Below are positions 1 through 8,428 of a stretch of 57,528 bases of DNA, in pieces (within the stretch, counting starts at the first letter, position 1; each line of letters starts with the position of its first letter). The position numbers were made by a program, and so were the translations under genes. The notes under the pieces are model-generated. The model searched no databases and was not told where the DNA came from. It saw only the letters and a program-made list of their open reading frames with translations. Source of the DNA: Nitrospira sp. (lineage in GTDB: Bacteria > Nitrospirota > Nitrospiria > Nitrospirales > Nitrospiraceae); NCBI GenBank assembly GCA_024330945.1, contig JANDJJ010000002.1, positions 1 to 57,528 of the forward strand. Direction: 5' to 3'.

Positions 1-1
1 A

Positions 2-982
2 CGCACGAAAACCTGGATGTATCAAGACGGCGACGCCACGTTGGGGCAGCTCGTCACGCCGGTCGACGCCGTCGGCATATACGTACCGGGCGGGAAGGCC
101 GTCTATCCGTCGTCGGTTTTGATGTGCGCCATTCCGGCCAAGGTCGCCGGCGTGCGGCGCGTCGTGATGGTCACGCCGCCGCAAAAAGGGGGAATCAATC
201 CCTATCTTCTGGTCGCTGCCGATATTGCGGGCGTGACCGAAATTTATCGAGTCGGCGGAGTCCAGGCGGTGGCGGCGCTGGCGTATGGAACGAAGACGAT
301 CGAGAAGGTGGATAAAATCGTCGGTCCCGGCAACATCTACGTCGCAACCGCCAAGCGCCTGCTCTATGGAACCGTCGGCATCGATATGATCGCTGGTCCC
401 AGCGAGTTGTTGGTGGTGGCGGACGACCAGGCCGATCCCGCCCACGTCGCGGCTGATTTATTGTGCGAGGCCGAGCACGACGAAGACGCGCAGGTGTTTC
501 TGGTGACGACGTCGGAACGGCTGGCTAAAGATGTGTCCAAGTTGATCGAACAACGGTTGAAAGGGCTTCAGCGGGAAAAGATCGCCTCGAAGGCGGTGGC
601 GCGTCACTCCGTCGCGTTCGTTGTCCCGACGATGGACGACGCGATTGACGTGGCCAATCAAATCGCCGCCGAGCACGTCACGTTGTCCGTAGACAACCCC
701 TTTGACTATCTCGAAAAAATCCGCCATGCCGGCGCGCTGTTCTTGGGCCGGTACACACCGCCGTCGGTGGCGGATTACGTGGCCGGACCCAATCACGTGC
801 TGCCGACGGGGAGCAGCGCCCGGTTTTTCTCGCCGCTCTCGGTGAACGACTACGTGAAGGTCAGCAATCTGGTGCACTACACGAAACAGGAATTGGCGAA
901 GGTGAAGGATTCCTTGTTACGACTTGCCCACATCGAAGGATTCGACGCGCACGCCAAGTCGGCCCAGAGCAGGTTTTCATGA
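2..982 (+). CDS. hisD: Histidinol dehydrogenase, 3' part (5' end outside window)
   Basis: Catalyses the last two steps of histidine synthesis, L-histidinol to L-histidine with two NAD+, in the cytoplasm as a zinc enzyme. The reading frame is open from base 2, and about 100 N-terminal residues lie off the left edge. Visible family blocks are [25 protein letters not shown], the zinc-site stretch [16 protein letters not shown] (the Glu-His catalytic pair), GPNHVLPT and, near the end, [12 protein letters not shown]. Oddity: the residue matching zinc ligand Gln259 of the E. coli enzyme is Glu here (bases 467-469), while the His ligand (476-478) is kept. The stop overlaps the hisB start by four bases (ATGA), indicating translational coupling. 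Assignment is secure. Confidence 0.96.
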   Translation, partial: RTKTWMYQDGDATLGQLVTPVDAVGIYVPGGKAVYPSSVLMCAIPAKVAGVRRVVMVTPPQKGGINPYLLVAADIAGVTEIYRVGGVQAVAALAYGTKTIEKVDKIVGPGNIYVATAKRLLYGTVGIDMIAGPSELLVVADDQADPAHVAADLLCEAEHDEDAQVFLVTTSERLAKDVSKLIEQRLKGLQREKIASKAVARHSVAFVVPTMDDAIDVANQIAAEHVTLSVDNPFDYLEKIRHAGALFLGRYTPPSVADYVAGPNHVLPTGSSARFFSPLSVNDYVKVSNLVHYTKQELAKVKDSLLRLAHIEGFDAHAKSAQSRFS

Positions 983-1587
983 ACACCGACGGCGCCTCGC
1001 CACGGAAGGCCATCGTCCATCGCGCGACGAAAGAAACCGACGTCCGCGTCGAATGGGCGCTGGACGGCGCGGGGCAAGGGAAGATCGAGACGGGCATCCG
1101 CTTCTTCGACCATATGCTGGAGTTGTTGGCGAAGCACGGTTTCTTCGATTTGACGGTTCAAGCCAAAGGCGACATCGATATCGACGAACACCATACGGTC
1201 GAAGACGTCGGCATCGTCATGGGGCAGGCGTTGCATCGGGCTCTGGGCGAGAAAGCCGGGATCAGACGATTCGGCTTCGCCTCGGTTCCGCTCGATGAAA
1301 CGCTGGCGCAGGTGACCGTGGATCTCAGCGGCCGGCCGTTCCTCGTCTACAATGTCGCTTTGCCGGATCGGAAGATCAAGGCGTTCGATCTCGGCTTGTT
1401 CGAAGATTTTTTCCAGGCCTTCGTCACCCACGGCGGACTTAATCTGCACGTGAATCTCATGTACGGCCGTAACCCGCACCACATCGTGGAAGCCGTCTTC
1501 AAGGCGCTGGCCAAGGCGCTCGATCAGGCGACCATGCCGGAAGAACGGCTGGCCGGCAAAGTCCTCTCGACCAAGGGGGTGCTGTAA
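979..1587 (+). CDS. hisB: Imidazoleglycerol-phosphate dehydratase (monofunctional)
   Basis: Dehydrates imidazole glycerol phosphate to imidazole acetol phosphate, step six of histidine synthesis. The 202-residue length is that of the monofunctional dehydratase; the histidinol-phosphatase half fused to it in enteric bacteria is absent. The two metal-binding His-rich signatures are present: FFDHMLE at 42-48, DEHHTVED at 69-76, and [10 protein letters not shown] at 167-176. The C terminus ends in STKGVL, typical of the family. The start codon overlaps the hisD stop. A strong terminator follows within 40 bases, so this is the last gene of the upstream half of a split his operon. Confidence 0.97.
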   Translation: MNTDGASPRKAIVHRATKETDVRVEWALDGAGQGKIETGIRFFDHMLELLAKHGFFDLTVQAKGDIDIDEHHTVEDVGIVMGQALHRALGEKAGIRRFGFASVPLDETLAQVTVDLSGRPFLVYNVALPDRKIKAFDLGLFEDFFQAFVTHGGLNLHVNLMYGRNPHHIVEAVFKALAKALDQATMPEERLAGKVLSTKGVL

Positions 1588-1624
1588 ATCTCGAAGGCGG
1601 AAAGATAGCGAGGGGGGATTATGA

Positions 1625-1668
1625 ACAGAGGCGGGCTTCTGAAAAAGGAACCCGCCTCTGTTTTGTTT
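1625..1668 (+). terminator. Intrinsic terminator after hisB
   Basis: An 11-bp perfect GC-rich stem (bases 1625-1635 pair with 1651-1661) with a 15-base loop is followed by a T-rich tract (TTTTGTTT). It should end the hisD-hisB transcript and cuts the histidine operon in two. Confidence 0.85.
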
Positions 1669-1686
1669 CAGGGGGTGAGGCGCCCG

Positions 1687-2252
1687 TCAGTACCGATCAA
1701 ATTCCAGATTCAGTCGGGCGTATTCGTGAGTCGCCACGTGAGGGAAGCCGACCATGCGTTGCATGTGAGCTGCGGGATCTTCCAGGAGGATGCCTGCAGT
1801 GTGGAGAAGGGAGAATGCGTCATGGCTGTCCTGCGGTACACCAAGCTTTCGCTGGCTCGCGACGTACATGGCAAGATCGATAGCCGTTTCACAGGCTCGC
1901 TGCAGATTGAGGATGATGGCGTCCTGCTTGGTCCGGTTTGCAACGAGGTTGCGCTCGTTCCCTGCGTATTTGTCCGGCGCATCCGGGCATTCCCGGTCGA
2001 GATCCCGTGCATCCGCTTGATCGTCGAGGTAGTGCGTAGGTCAACAAGGTCCATATCGCAATACAGTTGTACTGCCAATTCCTGGGCAAGTTCAAAGCGC
2101 CGCAGGTTGAGAATCGGATCGCGCGCAAGCACGGCGAGGTCTGCGTCGCCGTCCGAGCGGGTCTCTCTCTTCGCCTGTGAGCCGAACCGATAAAGCGCGA
2201 CGAGGCCGGGAATCGCTCGTCGGACGTATTCGATCAATCTCTTATCATCCAT
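1687..2252 (-). pseudogene. Degraded MntA/HepT (MNT-HEPN) toxin-antitoxin pair
   Basis: Read on the minus strand, an open frame starting at 2252 gives about 75 good residues of a minimal nucleotidyltransferase antitoxin: ALYRFGSQAK (the GS motif), then SDGDADLAV (the D-x-D metal motif) and YCDMDLVDLR. It then runs out of frame. A second frame, open from about 2040 to its stop at 1687, reads as the HEPN-type toxin HepT: DAIILNLQRACETAIDLA, GVPQDSHDAF and THEYARLNLEF. The HepT start is missing and its frame differs from that of the antitoxin, so a deletion or frameshift has merged the two genes. The HepT RNase motif (R, four residues, then H) is also damaged: the usual GFRN reads GFPH. In intact systems MntA AMPylates and silences HepT; here both look dead. 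Confidence 0.7.
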
Positions 2253-2402
2253 GTCGAGCTTATGTGACGACCGGCCCAGGCTACCGGCTCATCCATGTCC
2301 CGTCAATCTTTGGCTTTGGCCATTCTCATCAGATTTGGTAGTGGCATGACATCCCGGGATACGGTATTGTTACCCCCCTATGCGGCCGGGTAGTCTGTTT
2401 GT

Positions 2403-3014
2403 ATGATCGCGATCATCGACTACGACATGGGCAACCTGCGCAGTGTCCACAAGGCCTTCGAAGCGGTGGGGCACCGGGCGGTGGTGACGCGCGATGCACG
2501 GGTCATCGGCGATGCGAGCCATGTCGTTCTGCCAGGAGTCGGAGCCTTCGGCGATTGCATGGCCAATATCGAGCGATATGGGCTGGTGGAGCCGATTCGC
2601 GCGTCGATTCGATCGGGCAAACCGTTTCTGGGGATTTGCCTGGGGCTGCAAGTGTTGTTCTCCGAGAGCGAAGAGTTCGGCCCGCACAAGGGGCTCGACA
2701 TTGTTCACGGCACGGTGCGGCGATTTGTGGCGGGGCCCGGGCTGAAGGTGCCGCATATGGGATGGAACCAGGTCCATTTTCAAGGGATGTGTCCCCTGTT
2801 CGACGGCATCGCCGACGGCGCGGATTGGTATTTCGTGCACTCGTATTTCGTCGATCCCTGCGACAAACGACTCGCCGCCTCGACGACGACATACGGCGGT
2901 TCATTCGTCTCGAGCATTTGGAAGGACAACGTCGTGGCGTGCCAGTTCCATCCGGAAAAGAGTCAAGCCGTAGGGCTGCGATTGATCAAAAATTTCGGAG
3001 CGTGGCATGTCTAA
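2403..3014 (+). CDS. hisH: Imidazole glycerol phosphate synthase, glutaminase subunit
   Basis: Hydrolyses glutamine and delivers ammonia to HisF, which is encoded 1.6 kb downstream. This is a class I glutamine amidotransferase of 203 residues, the normal length. The catalytic triad is visible: nucleophile Cys79 in GICLG, and His183 with Glu185 in QFHPEKS. The N terminus IIDYDMGNLRSV and the oxyanion strand PGVGAFGDCM are typical HisH. It opens the second half of the his gene set after a 150-base gap that follows the mntA/hepT remnant. The stop overlaps the next gene by eight bases. Confidence 0.97.
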   Translation: MIAIIDYDMGNLRSVHKAFEAVGHRAVVTRDARVIGDASHVVLPGVGAFGDCMANIERYGLVEPIRASIRSGKPFLGICLGLQVLFSESEEFGPHKGLDIVHGTVRRFVAGPGLKVPHMGWNQVHFQGMCPLFDGIADGADWYFVHSYFVDPCDKRLAASTTTYGGSFVSSIWKDNVVACQFHPEKSQAVGLRLIKNFGAWHV

Positions 3015-3777
3015 ACAATTTGTCGAAATCAGAGGGACGCAAGTACCTTCGTTTGGCGCCGGCCTCGTCATTCGCGCCGTGATCCCCGTGGTGCTAGTCT
3101 GGACCGTTGCCGGGTGCAGCGGGTGGAAGGTCACAACGGCCTCGTCCGATCTCCTTCCCCGCTACACCGTTCGAACCCTTGCGCTGATTCCTTTTACCGC
3201 GATGACCACCCCGCAGATGCGCGATCAGGGCGACTTCTTTTTCTCGACTCCTCAAAGTCTTCGGCAGCAGGATATGTCGGTGGCGGTGGCCTCCGACGTG
3301 GAGCCGAGGCCCAGGCAAGTCTCCGTGGTGCCCGACTACGCGGCGGAGCGCGTCACGCAGTTGTTTTGGAAGCGCCTGCAATCAAGGGGAGGATTGCGGC
3401 TGATACCGCCGGGCGACTCGGCTCAAGTCTTGGCCTCCGTGGTCTCCGAGACGACCTCCCCCACAACTCGGCCGGAAATCGCCGCCGCAGCGGTGGCGAG
3501 AAAGCTGAACGCGGATGCGGTCATGATTGGTCTTGTGTCGATGTATCAGGAACGGGTCGGAAGCCGTCTCGGGGCGAATCCGGCGGCGTCGGTCGGGTTT
3601 GAAGTCAAGGTCGTGGCGACGGACGGGCGGGTGCTGTGGGCGGGGAATTATTATGAACGGCAGCGTCCGTTGACAGAGGATTTCCTCGGCTTTGTGCAAC
3701 GGTTCGGGATGTTCGTGACGGCCGACGAATTGGCGGAGTACGGCGTTGATGCGATGTTGAAGGAATTCCCGTTCTGA
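3007..3777 (+). CDS. Putative lipoprotein of unknown function inside the his operon
   Basis: I do not recognise a named family. The 256-residue product has a hydrophobic N-terminal segment (about 20-36) ending in a lipobox, TVAGC with Cys37, so it is probably an outer- or inner-membrane lipoprotein. The rest is a soluble alpha/beta domain: VRTLALIPF near residue 55, a helical middle, then NADAVMIGLVSMYQER and a strand-rich end with DGRVLWAGNYYERQRPL. This loosely recalls CsgG/LpoB-type periplasmic lipoproteins, but that is only an impression. It overlaps hisH by eight bases and is followed 18 bases later by hisA, so it is co-transcribed with histidine genes although no role in that pathway is evident. 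Confidence 0.75.
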   Translation: MSKQFVEIRGTQVPSFGAGLVIRAVIPVVLVWTVAGCSGWKVTTASSDLLPRYTVRTLALIPFTAMTTPQMRDQGDFFFSTPQSLRQQDMSVAVASDVEPRPRQVSVVPDYAAERVTQLFWKRLQSRGGLRLIPPGDSAQVLASVVSETTSPTTRPEIAAAAVARKLNADAVMIGLVSMYQERVGSRLGANPAASVGFEVKVVATDGRVLWAGNYYERQRPLTEDFLGFVQRFGMFVTADELAEYGVDAMLKEFPF

Positions 3778-3795
3778 CGGGGCTATGGAGGGCAC

Positions 3796-4527
3796 GTGCT
3801 TGTCATCCCGGCGATTGATTTGAAAGACGGCCGTTGTGTGCGGTTGCGCCAAGGTGATATGGCGGCGGAAACCGTCTACTCGGATGATGTCCGAGCCGTG
3901 GCCGGAAGGTGGCAGGAGCAGGGAGCGGGCCTGATTCACGTCGTGGATCTGAACGGGGCGGTGGACGGGAAGCCGCGCAACCTGCCCCAGATCGAAGCCG
4001 TTGTGAAAGCGGTCGGCGTCAACATCCAGGTGGGAGGAGGCATTCGGTCGATTGAGACGGTTCGGCAGTATCTATGCGCCGGAGTGTCGCGCGTCGTGCT
4101 TGGCACGGCCGCCCTGACGGATCGGGCGTTTCTCGAACGGGCATGTCGGGAATTTCCGCGGCGTGTTGTGTTGGGGCTCGACGCGCGAAACGGCAACGTG
4201 GCGATGAAAGGCTGGACGGAGATGTCGGACGTGAGGGCGGTCGATCTGCTGAAAGAGTTGTCCGGTTTCGCGCTCGGGGCCGTGATCTATACGGATATTT
4301 CGCGCGACGGTATGTTGAGCGGGCCGAACATTCCAGCCTTGGAAGAGATCGTCGCTTCTTCGCCGTTTCCGGTGATCGCGTCGGGCGGGATCAGCAAAAT
4401 CGACGATCTGTTGGCGGTTCGGTCGATCGGACCTCGGGTGGAAGGGGCGATCGTGGGCAAAGCTCTGTATGATGGAATGTTGGATTATCGGGCCGCCGTG
4501 GCAGCCCTCAGTTCGGTAAGGAGTTGA
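3796..4527 (+). CDS. hisA: ProFAR isomerase (phosphoribosylformimino-AICAR-P isomerase)
   Basis: Amadori isomerisation of ProFAR to PRFAR in histidine synthesis. A (beta-alpha)8 barrel of 243 residues. The paired catalytic aspartates of the family are Asp8 (VIPAIDLKDG) and Asp129 (VLGLDARNG). The two phosphate-binding half-barrel motifs are VGGGIRS near 79-85 and IASGGIS later. The start is GTG with a GGAG ribosome site six bases upstream. An AICAR-type dual function (PriA) is not suggested, because an intact bacterial his set surrounds it. Confidence 0.96.
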   Translation: MLVIPAIDLKDGRCVRLRQGDMAAETVYSDDVRAVAGRWQEQGAGLIHVVDLNGAVDGKPRNLPQIEAVVKAVGVNIQVGGGIRSIETVRQYLCAGVSRVVLGTAALTDRAFLERACREFPRRVVLGLDARNGNVAMKGWTEMSDVRAVDLLKELSGFALGAVIYTDISRDGMLSGPNIPALEEIVASSPFPVIASGGISKIDDLLAVRSIGPRVEGAIVGKALYDGMLDYRAAVAALSSVRS

Positions 4528-4602
4528 GGAGTGAAGGAGAAGGGAGGAGCCGGTTTTCGCCGTCAGACTTGACCCTTTGCGGTTCACTTTTCACGGATTG
4601 TC

Positions 4603-5385
4603 ATGTTGACCAAGCGCATCATTCCCTGCCTGGACGTCAAAGACGGTCGCGTGGTCAAGGGGGTCGGCTTTGTAGGCCTTCGGGATGCGGGCGATCCGGT
4701 CGAGGCGGCGGCGCTCTACGACCGCGAAGGCGCGGACGAGCTCTGCTTTCTGGACATTACGGCGTCGCATGAGAACCGAAATACCATCATCGACGTGGTC
4801 GAACGGACGGCGGGCTGCGTCTTTATGCCTGTGACGGTGGGCGGCGGCGTGCGCGGGCTCGACGATATTCGGAGGTTGTTGAACGCGGGGGCGGACAAGG
4901 TGAGCATCAACACGGCCGCGGTGGAGCGGCCCGAGTTCGTAAAGGAGGCGGCCCGGCGATTCGGCACGCAGTGCATCGTCGTGGCCATTGACGCCAAGCG
5001 AGGATCCATGACGGGCGGTTGGCAGGTCTTCACCCACGGAGGGCGCAAGCCGGCGGGACTGGACGTCGTGGAATGGGCGAAGCGAATGGAAGACTATGGA
5101 GCGGGCGAGCTGTTAGTGACCAGCATGGACGAGGATGGTCGGCAGAACGGGTACGATCTTGAGCTGACGGCCGCCGTGTCGGAGCAGGTATCGATCCCCG
5201 TGATCGCGTCAGGCGGAGTCGGAACGTTGGAACATCTGTACGACGGATTCGTCAAGGGCAAGGCGGATGCGGTTTTGGCCGCGTCCATCTTTCACTTCAG
5301 AAAGTTTACGATCTCGCAGGCGAAGGCGTTTTTGAAAGAACGCGGCATCCCCGTGCGATCGGATTTCTTGGTGCGGGCGGCGTGA
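4603..5385 (+). CDS. hisF: Imidazole glycerol phosphate synthase, cyclase subunit
   Basis: Cyclase half of the HisFH complex: converts PRFAR plus ammonia from HisH to imidazole glycerol phosphate and AICAR. A (beta-alpha)8 barrel of 260 residues. Catalytic Asp11 sits in [15 protein letters not shown] and Asp130 in VVAIDAKRG. Phosphate sites are VTVGGGVRG and IASGGVGT. It lies 75 bases after hisA. That gap contains purine-rich runs (around 4527-4548) but no clear ribosome site close to the ATG, so translation may be weak or partly coupled. Four bases separate it from hisI. Confidence 0.97.
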   Translation: MLTKRIIPCLDVKDGRVVKGVGFVGLRDAGDPVEAAALYDREGADELCFLDITASHENRNTIIDVVERTAGCVFMPVTVGGGVRGLDDIRRLLNAGADKVSINTAAVERPEFVKEAARRFGTQCIVVAIDAKRGSMTGGWQVFTHGGRKPAGLDVVEWAKRMEDYGAGELLVTSMDEDGRQNGYDLELTAAVSEQVSIPVIASGGVGTLEHLYDGFVKGKADAVLAASIFHFRKFTISQAKAFLKERGIPVRSDFLVRAA

Positions 5386-5389
5386 ACCC

Positions 5390-6055
5390 ATGAGCGATGA
5401 ACCGGCAAATCAATTGAAACTCGATGAGAAAGGCCTTCTTCCGGCCGTCGTGCAGGACTGGCTTGACGGGTCCGTGTTGATGGTGGGCTATATGAATCAG
5501 GAGGCCATCGCTAAGACGCTTGAGACCAAGGGCGTCCACTTCTGGAGCCGGTCTCGCCAGAGGCTATGGGAGAAGGGCGAAACGTCCGGTCACAAGCTTC
5601 GCGTGAAGGATTTGTTCATTGATTGCGATCGTGACACGATTTTGGTCAAGGTGCAGGCGGAAGGGCCGGTCTGTCATACGGGGGAGCGGGCGTGTTTTTT
5701 TTCAAGGCTTGACGATCGGGGACGGGTCGCCGCGTCTCCGACGCAAGACGCGGCGGGCGGGATTCTCGAAGCGATTCTGCGGACGATCCGTGAGCGCAGG
5801 GCCCATCCACGGGCCGGATCTTATACGACGAAGCTGTTTGAAGGGGGACAGGATCGAATTCTGAAAAAAGTGGTGGAAGAGGCAGGAGAGGTGCTCTTGG
5901 CCTCCAAGGGGGGGAAGAAAGAGGAGATTATCTATGAAACGGCGGACTTGGTGTTTCACACCTTGATGGTATTGGGGTACCACGACGTGGCGCTTCAGGA
6001 TATGTATACCGAGTTAGGGAGGCGGTTCGGCCGATCCGGCGTGAGGGAGGAATAG
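5390..6055 (+). CDS. hisI: Bifunctional phosphoribosyl-AMP cyclohydrolase / phosphoribosyl-ATP pyrophosphatase
   Basis: Performs steps two and three of histidine synthesis. The N-terminal PRA-cyclohydrolase domain (about 10-115) shows HFWSRSRQRLWEKGETSGH, the metal site DCDRD (Cys79, Asp80, Asp82) and VCHTGERACFF (Cys95, His96, Cys102). The C-terminal PRA-pyrophosphatase domain (about 125-221) shows the MazG-like helix KKVVEEAGEVLLA and YETADLVFHTLMVL. At 221 residues it is a normal HisIE fusion. It follows hisF by four bases and ends the recognisable histidine run; hisG, hisC and hisE-independent genes are not in the window. Confidence 0.96.
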   Translation: MSDEPANQLKLDEKGLLPAVVQDWLDGSVLMVGYMNQEAIAKTLETKGVHFWSRSRQRLWEKGETSGHKLRVKDLFIDCDRDTILVKVQAEGPVCHTGERACFFSRLDDRGRVAASPTQDAAGGILEAILRTIRERRAHPRAGSYTTKLFEGGQDRILKKVVEEAGEVLLASKGGKKEEIIYETADLVFHTLMVLGYHDVALQDMYTELGRRFGRSGVREE

Positions 6056-6129
6056 ACAGGCCGTCGGGGCCGGCAAAATCAACTGGTTTGGGTGGGCCGC
6101 TGTTCATTATGTGGGAAGTCGAGGCGACG

Positions 6130-6474
6130 ATGAGCGACTGTCTTTTTTGCAAGATTGTAGCAAAACAGATTCCGGCCAAGGTCGTTCATGAAGACGACCA
6201 GATTTTGGCTTTTGACGATATCCACCCTCAGGCGCCTGTCCATACGCTGGTCATTCCGAAGAAGCACATCGCGGCCGTTCGGGACTGTGAGGAGCAGGAT
6301 CAGGTCTTGTTGGGGCGGCTTCTATTGACCTGTGCAAAAGTGGCGCAACTGAAGGGCGTAGCCGAATCGGGCTATCGAATCGTCACGAACACAGGCAAAG
6401 ACGGGGGGCAAACGGTGTTTCACCTGCACTTTCATGTCACCGGTGGGCGCCGGATGAGTTGGCCGCCTGGCTAG
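6130..6474 (+). CDS. HIT-family nucleotide hydrolase/transferase (HinT-like)
   Basis: A 114-residue histidine-triad protein of the HinT/PKCI branch, which hydrolyses adenosine phosphoramidates and similar nucleotides. The N terminus CLFCKIVAKQIPAK carries the Cys-x-x-Cys seen in many bacterial members. The catalytic triad appears as HLHFHVTGG, matching H-x-H-x-H. The ATG at 6130 is preferred over an in-frame codon at 6088 because the homologous sequence begins there and GAGG lies seven bases upstream. It follows hisI by 74 bases. Its partner substrate cannot be told from the sequence. Confidence 0.92.
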   Translation: MSDCLFCKIVAKQIPAKVVHEDDQILAFDDIHPQAPVHTLVIPKKHIAAVRDCEEQDQVLLGRLLLTCAKVAQLKGVAESGYRIVTNTGKDGGQTVFHLHFHVTGGRRMSWPPG

Positions 6475-6602
6475 TCGCGGGTTTCTCCAAATTTGACAGA
6501 TTTTCAAACCGTCTGTTATCCTGCTCGGTCGATTTTTCCAGACAATTGTGGCCGCCTTATCCAAATCGAGGGTGGCGAAAAGATTTGGGAGCTGCGACTC
6601 CG

Positions 6603-8426
6603 GTGGGTCACGGTTTGATTTCGGATAACATCATCGACCGGATCAAAGATCGAGTCGATATTGTCGATATCGTGAGCCACCACGTGGCCTTGACAAAAAC
6701 GGGTCAGAATTTCAAAGGGTTGTGTCCGTTCCACCAAGAAAAAACTCCCTCGTTCATCGTCAATCCGTCCCGGCAAATTTTCCATTGTTTCGGCTGCGGA
6801 GCCGGTGGAAACGTCTTTACTTTTTTGACCAGGCTCACCGGCGCGAATTTTCCGGAGGTGGTTCGGGAATTGGGGCAAAAGGTCGGGGTCGAGGTTGCGG
6901 AGGCGCCCGCCGTTTCGGGCAATCATGCGGAGCAGACCCGGCGGATCGAACGCCTCAATCAAGCCGCTGCCGCCTGGTTCAGGCACAATCTGCGCGACGC
7001 CAAGCTCGGCGCCGCTGGAAGGGCGTATCTGGAGAATCGCGGCATCCAGTCGAGCGTCATCGATCGGTTTGGAATCGGCGTGGCCCCTCCCGAGTGGGAC
7101 GGCTTGTTCAAAGCATTGACCAAGCAGGGATTTGCTCCGGCCGATGTCGCGAGCGCCGGCCTGTTGGTGGCGCGGGAGGGGGGAAGCGGCTTTTATGATC
7201 GGTTTCGCGGACGAATCATGTTCGCGATCACCGACCTGCGAAAGCGCGTGGTCGGATTCGGCGGGCGGGTGTTGGACGACGCCGTGCCCAAGTATCTGAA
7301 TTCCCCCGATACCCCGCTGTTCAAAAAAGGGCACACCTTGTTTGCGCTCGATCAGGCGCGGGAGGCGATCGTTCGGACGAAGACCGCCATCGTTGTCGAG
7401 GGATATTTTGACGCGATCGCGCTTCATCAGGCCGGGTTGACGCACGCGGTCGCGACGTTGGGTACGGCGCTGACGCCGGAACATGTCCAAGCCTTGCGGC
7501 GGTTCGCCGATCATATCGTGTTGGTTTTCGATCCCGATGCCGCAGGGGTACGGGCCGCACTGAGGGGATTGGATCTCTTCGTCAACAGCGGATTGGACGT
7601 CAAGGTGGTCACGTTGCCGGCCGGAGACGACCCCGATACGTTCGTGCGAAAAGCGGGCGTGACGGCGTTTGCTTCGTTGGAGGCCGCCGCCCCGAGCCTT
7701 CTGGATTATGTGCTGGACCATACGATCCGGCTGGCGGAAAACGGTTCATTGGAGAGCCGGATCAGAAGCGTGGACGAAGTCCTGCGTGTCGTACAGAAAA
7801 GCGAGCATCCGCTTGAGCGGGAAGAGCGCATCAAGATCGTGGCGGAACGATTGGGAATCAGCCAAAGCCGATTGATCGAGCGGTATCCGAGACTCCAGAG
7901 TCGACCTTCGCAAGGTACGGGCTCTCATGAGCGGGCGGCGCAGGGAATCGCCTTTTCCGCCGCATTCAAAAGAGCGCCGGAAGAACGGGATCTTGTTTTG
8001 CTGCTGTTGCACGGCCGATTGTCGCCAGCCGAAGTTCGGCGATTGAGACCCGAAGCGTTCACCGTCGCCCCTTGCAGGAAACTTGTGCAGATGGCCTTGG
8101 CCCATCTGGACCGCGAAGGGCGTCTCGGCCTCGACGCCTTAGTGAGCGAAGCGGCCGACGATCCGGACTGCGGCCCTCTGGCTACGGAATTGTCCGTCCG
8201 CGACGATCATTTTGACGATGTTCCAGCCCACGTCAAGGCGTGTTTGGACGTGCTCGATCGGAAATATGCGGATCAAATGTTGAGGGATCTGATCGTCAGG
8301 CTGAAGGCCGCCGAGCGGGCAGGACAGGTGGAGGAAGCGCGGATGTTGAACGTGCAAATCAATGAATGGCGGATCCGAAAAGCCGGCGCGCCACCAGCCG
8401 GAGCGGTGTCCTTGGCGAAGGAGTAG
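6603..8426 (+). CDS. dnaG: DNA primase
   Basis: Synthesises RNA primers for DNA replication. About 607 residues. The N-terminal CHC2 zinc finger is complete: Cys41, His44, Cys62 and Cys65 ([12 protein letters not shown] and [11 protein letters not shown]). The catalytic core has [17 protein letters not shown], then the TOPRIM block [11 protein letters not shown] (metal Glu) and [10 protein letters not shown] (Asp-x-Asp). The C-terminal helicase-binding region is divergent. The frame is open back to 6459, but homology starts at the GTG used here; a TTG at 6615 is an alternative. The gene is followed two bases later by rpoD, a dnaG-rpoD pairing common in bacteria. Confidence 0.96.
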   Translation: MGHGLISDNIIDRIKDRVDIVDIVSHHVALTKTGQNFKGLCPFHQEKTPSFIVNPSRQIFHCFGCGAGGNVFTFLTRLTGANFPEVVRELGQKVGVEVAEAPAVSGNHAEQTRRIERLNQAAAAWFRHNLRDAKLGAAGRAYLENRGIQSSVIDRFGIGVAPPEWDGLFKALTKQGFAPADVASAGLLVAREGGSGFYDRFRGRIMFAITDLRKRVVGFGGRVLDDAVPKYLNSPDTPLFKKGHTLFALDQAREAIVRTKTAIVVEGYFDAIALHQAGLTHAVATLGTALTPEHVQALRRFADHIVLVFDPDAAGVRAALRGLDLFVNSGLDVKVVTLPAGDDPDTFVRKAGVTAFASLEAAAPSLLDYVLDHTIRLAENGSLESRIRSVDEVLRVVQKSEHPLEREERIKIVAERLGISQSRLIERYPRLQSRPSQGTGSHERAAQGIAFSAAFKRAPEERDLVLLLLHGRLSPAEVRRLRPEAFTVAPCRKLVQMALAHLDREGRLGLDALVSEAADDPDCGPLATELSVRDDHFDDVPAHVKACLDVLDRKYADQMLRDLIVRLKAAERAGQVEEARMLNVQINEWRIRKAGAPPAGAVSLAKE

Positions 8427-8428
8427 TC

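Noticed and set aside
1621..2193. Plus-strand 190-residue ORF after hisB
   Set aside because: Its start is inside the terminator hairpin, and it is antisense to recognisable MntA/HepT sequence.
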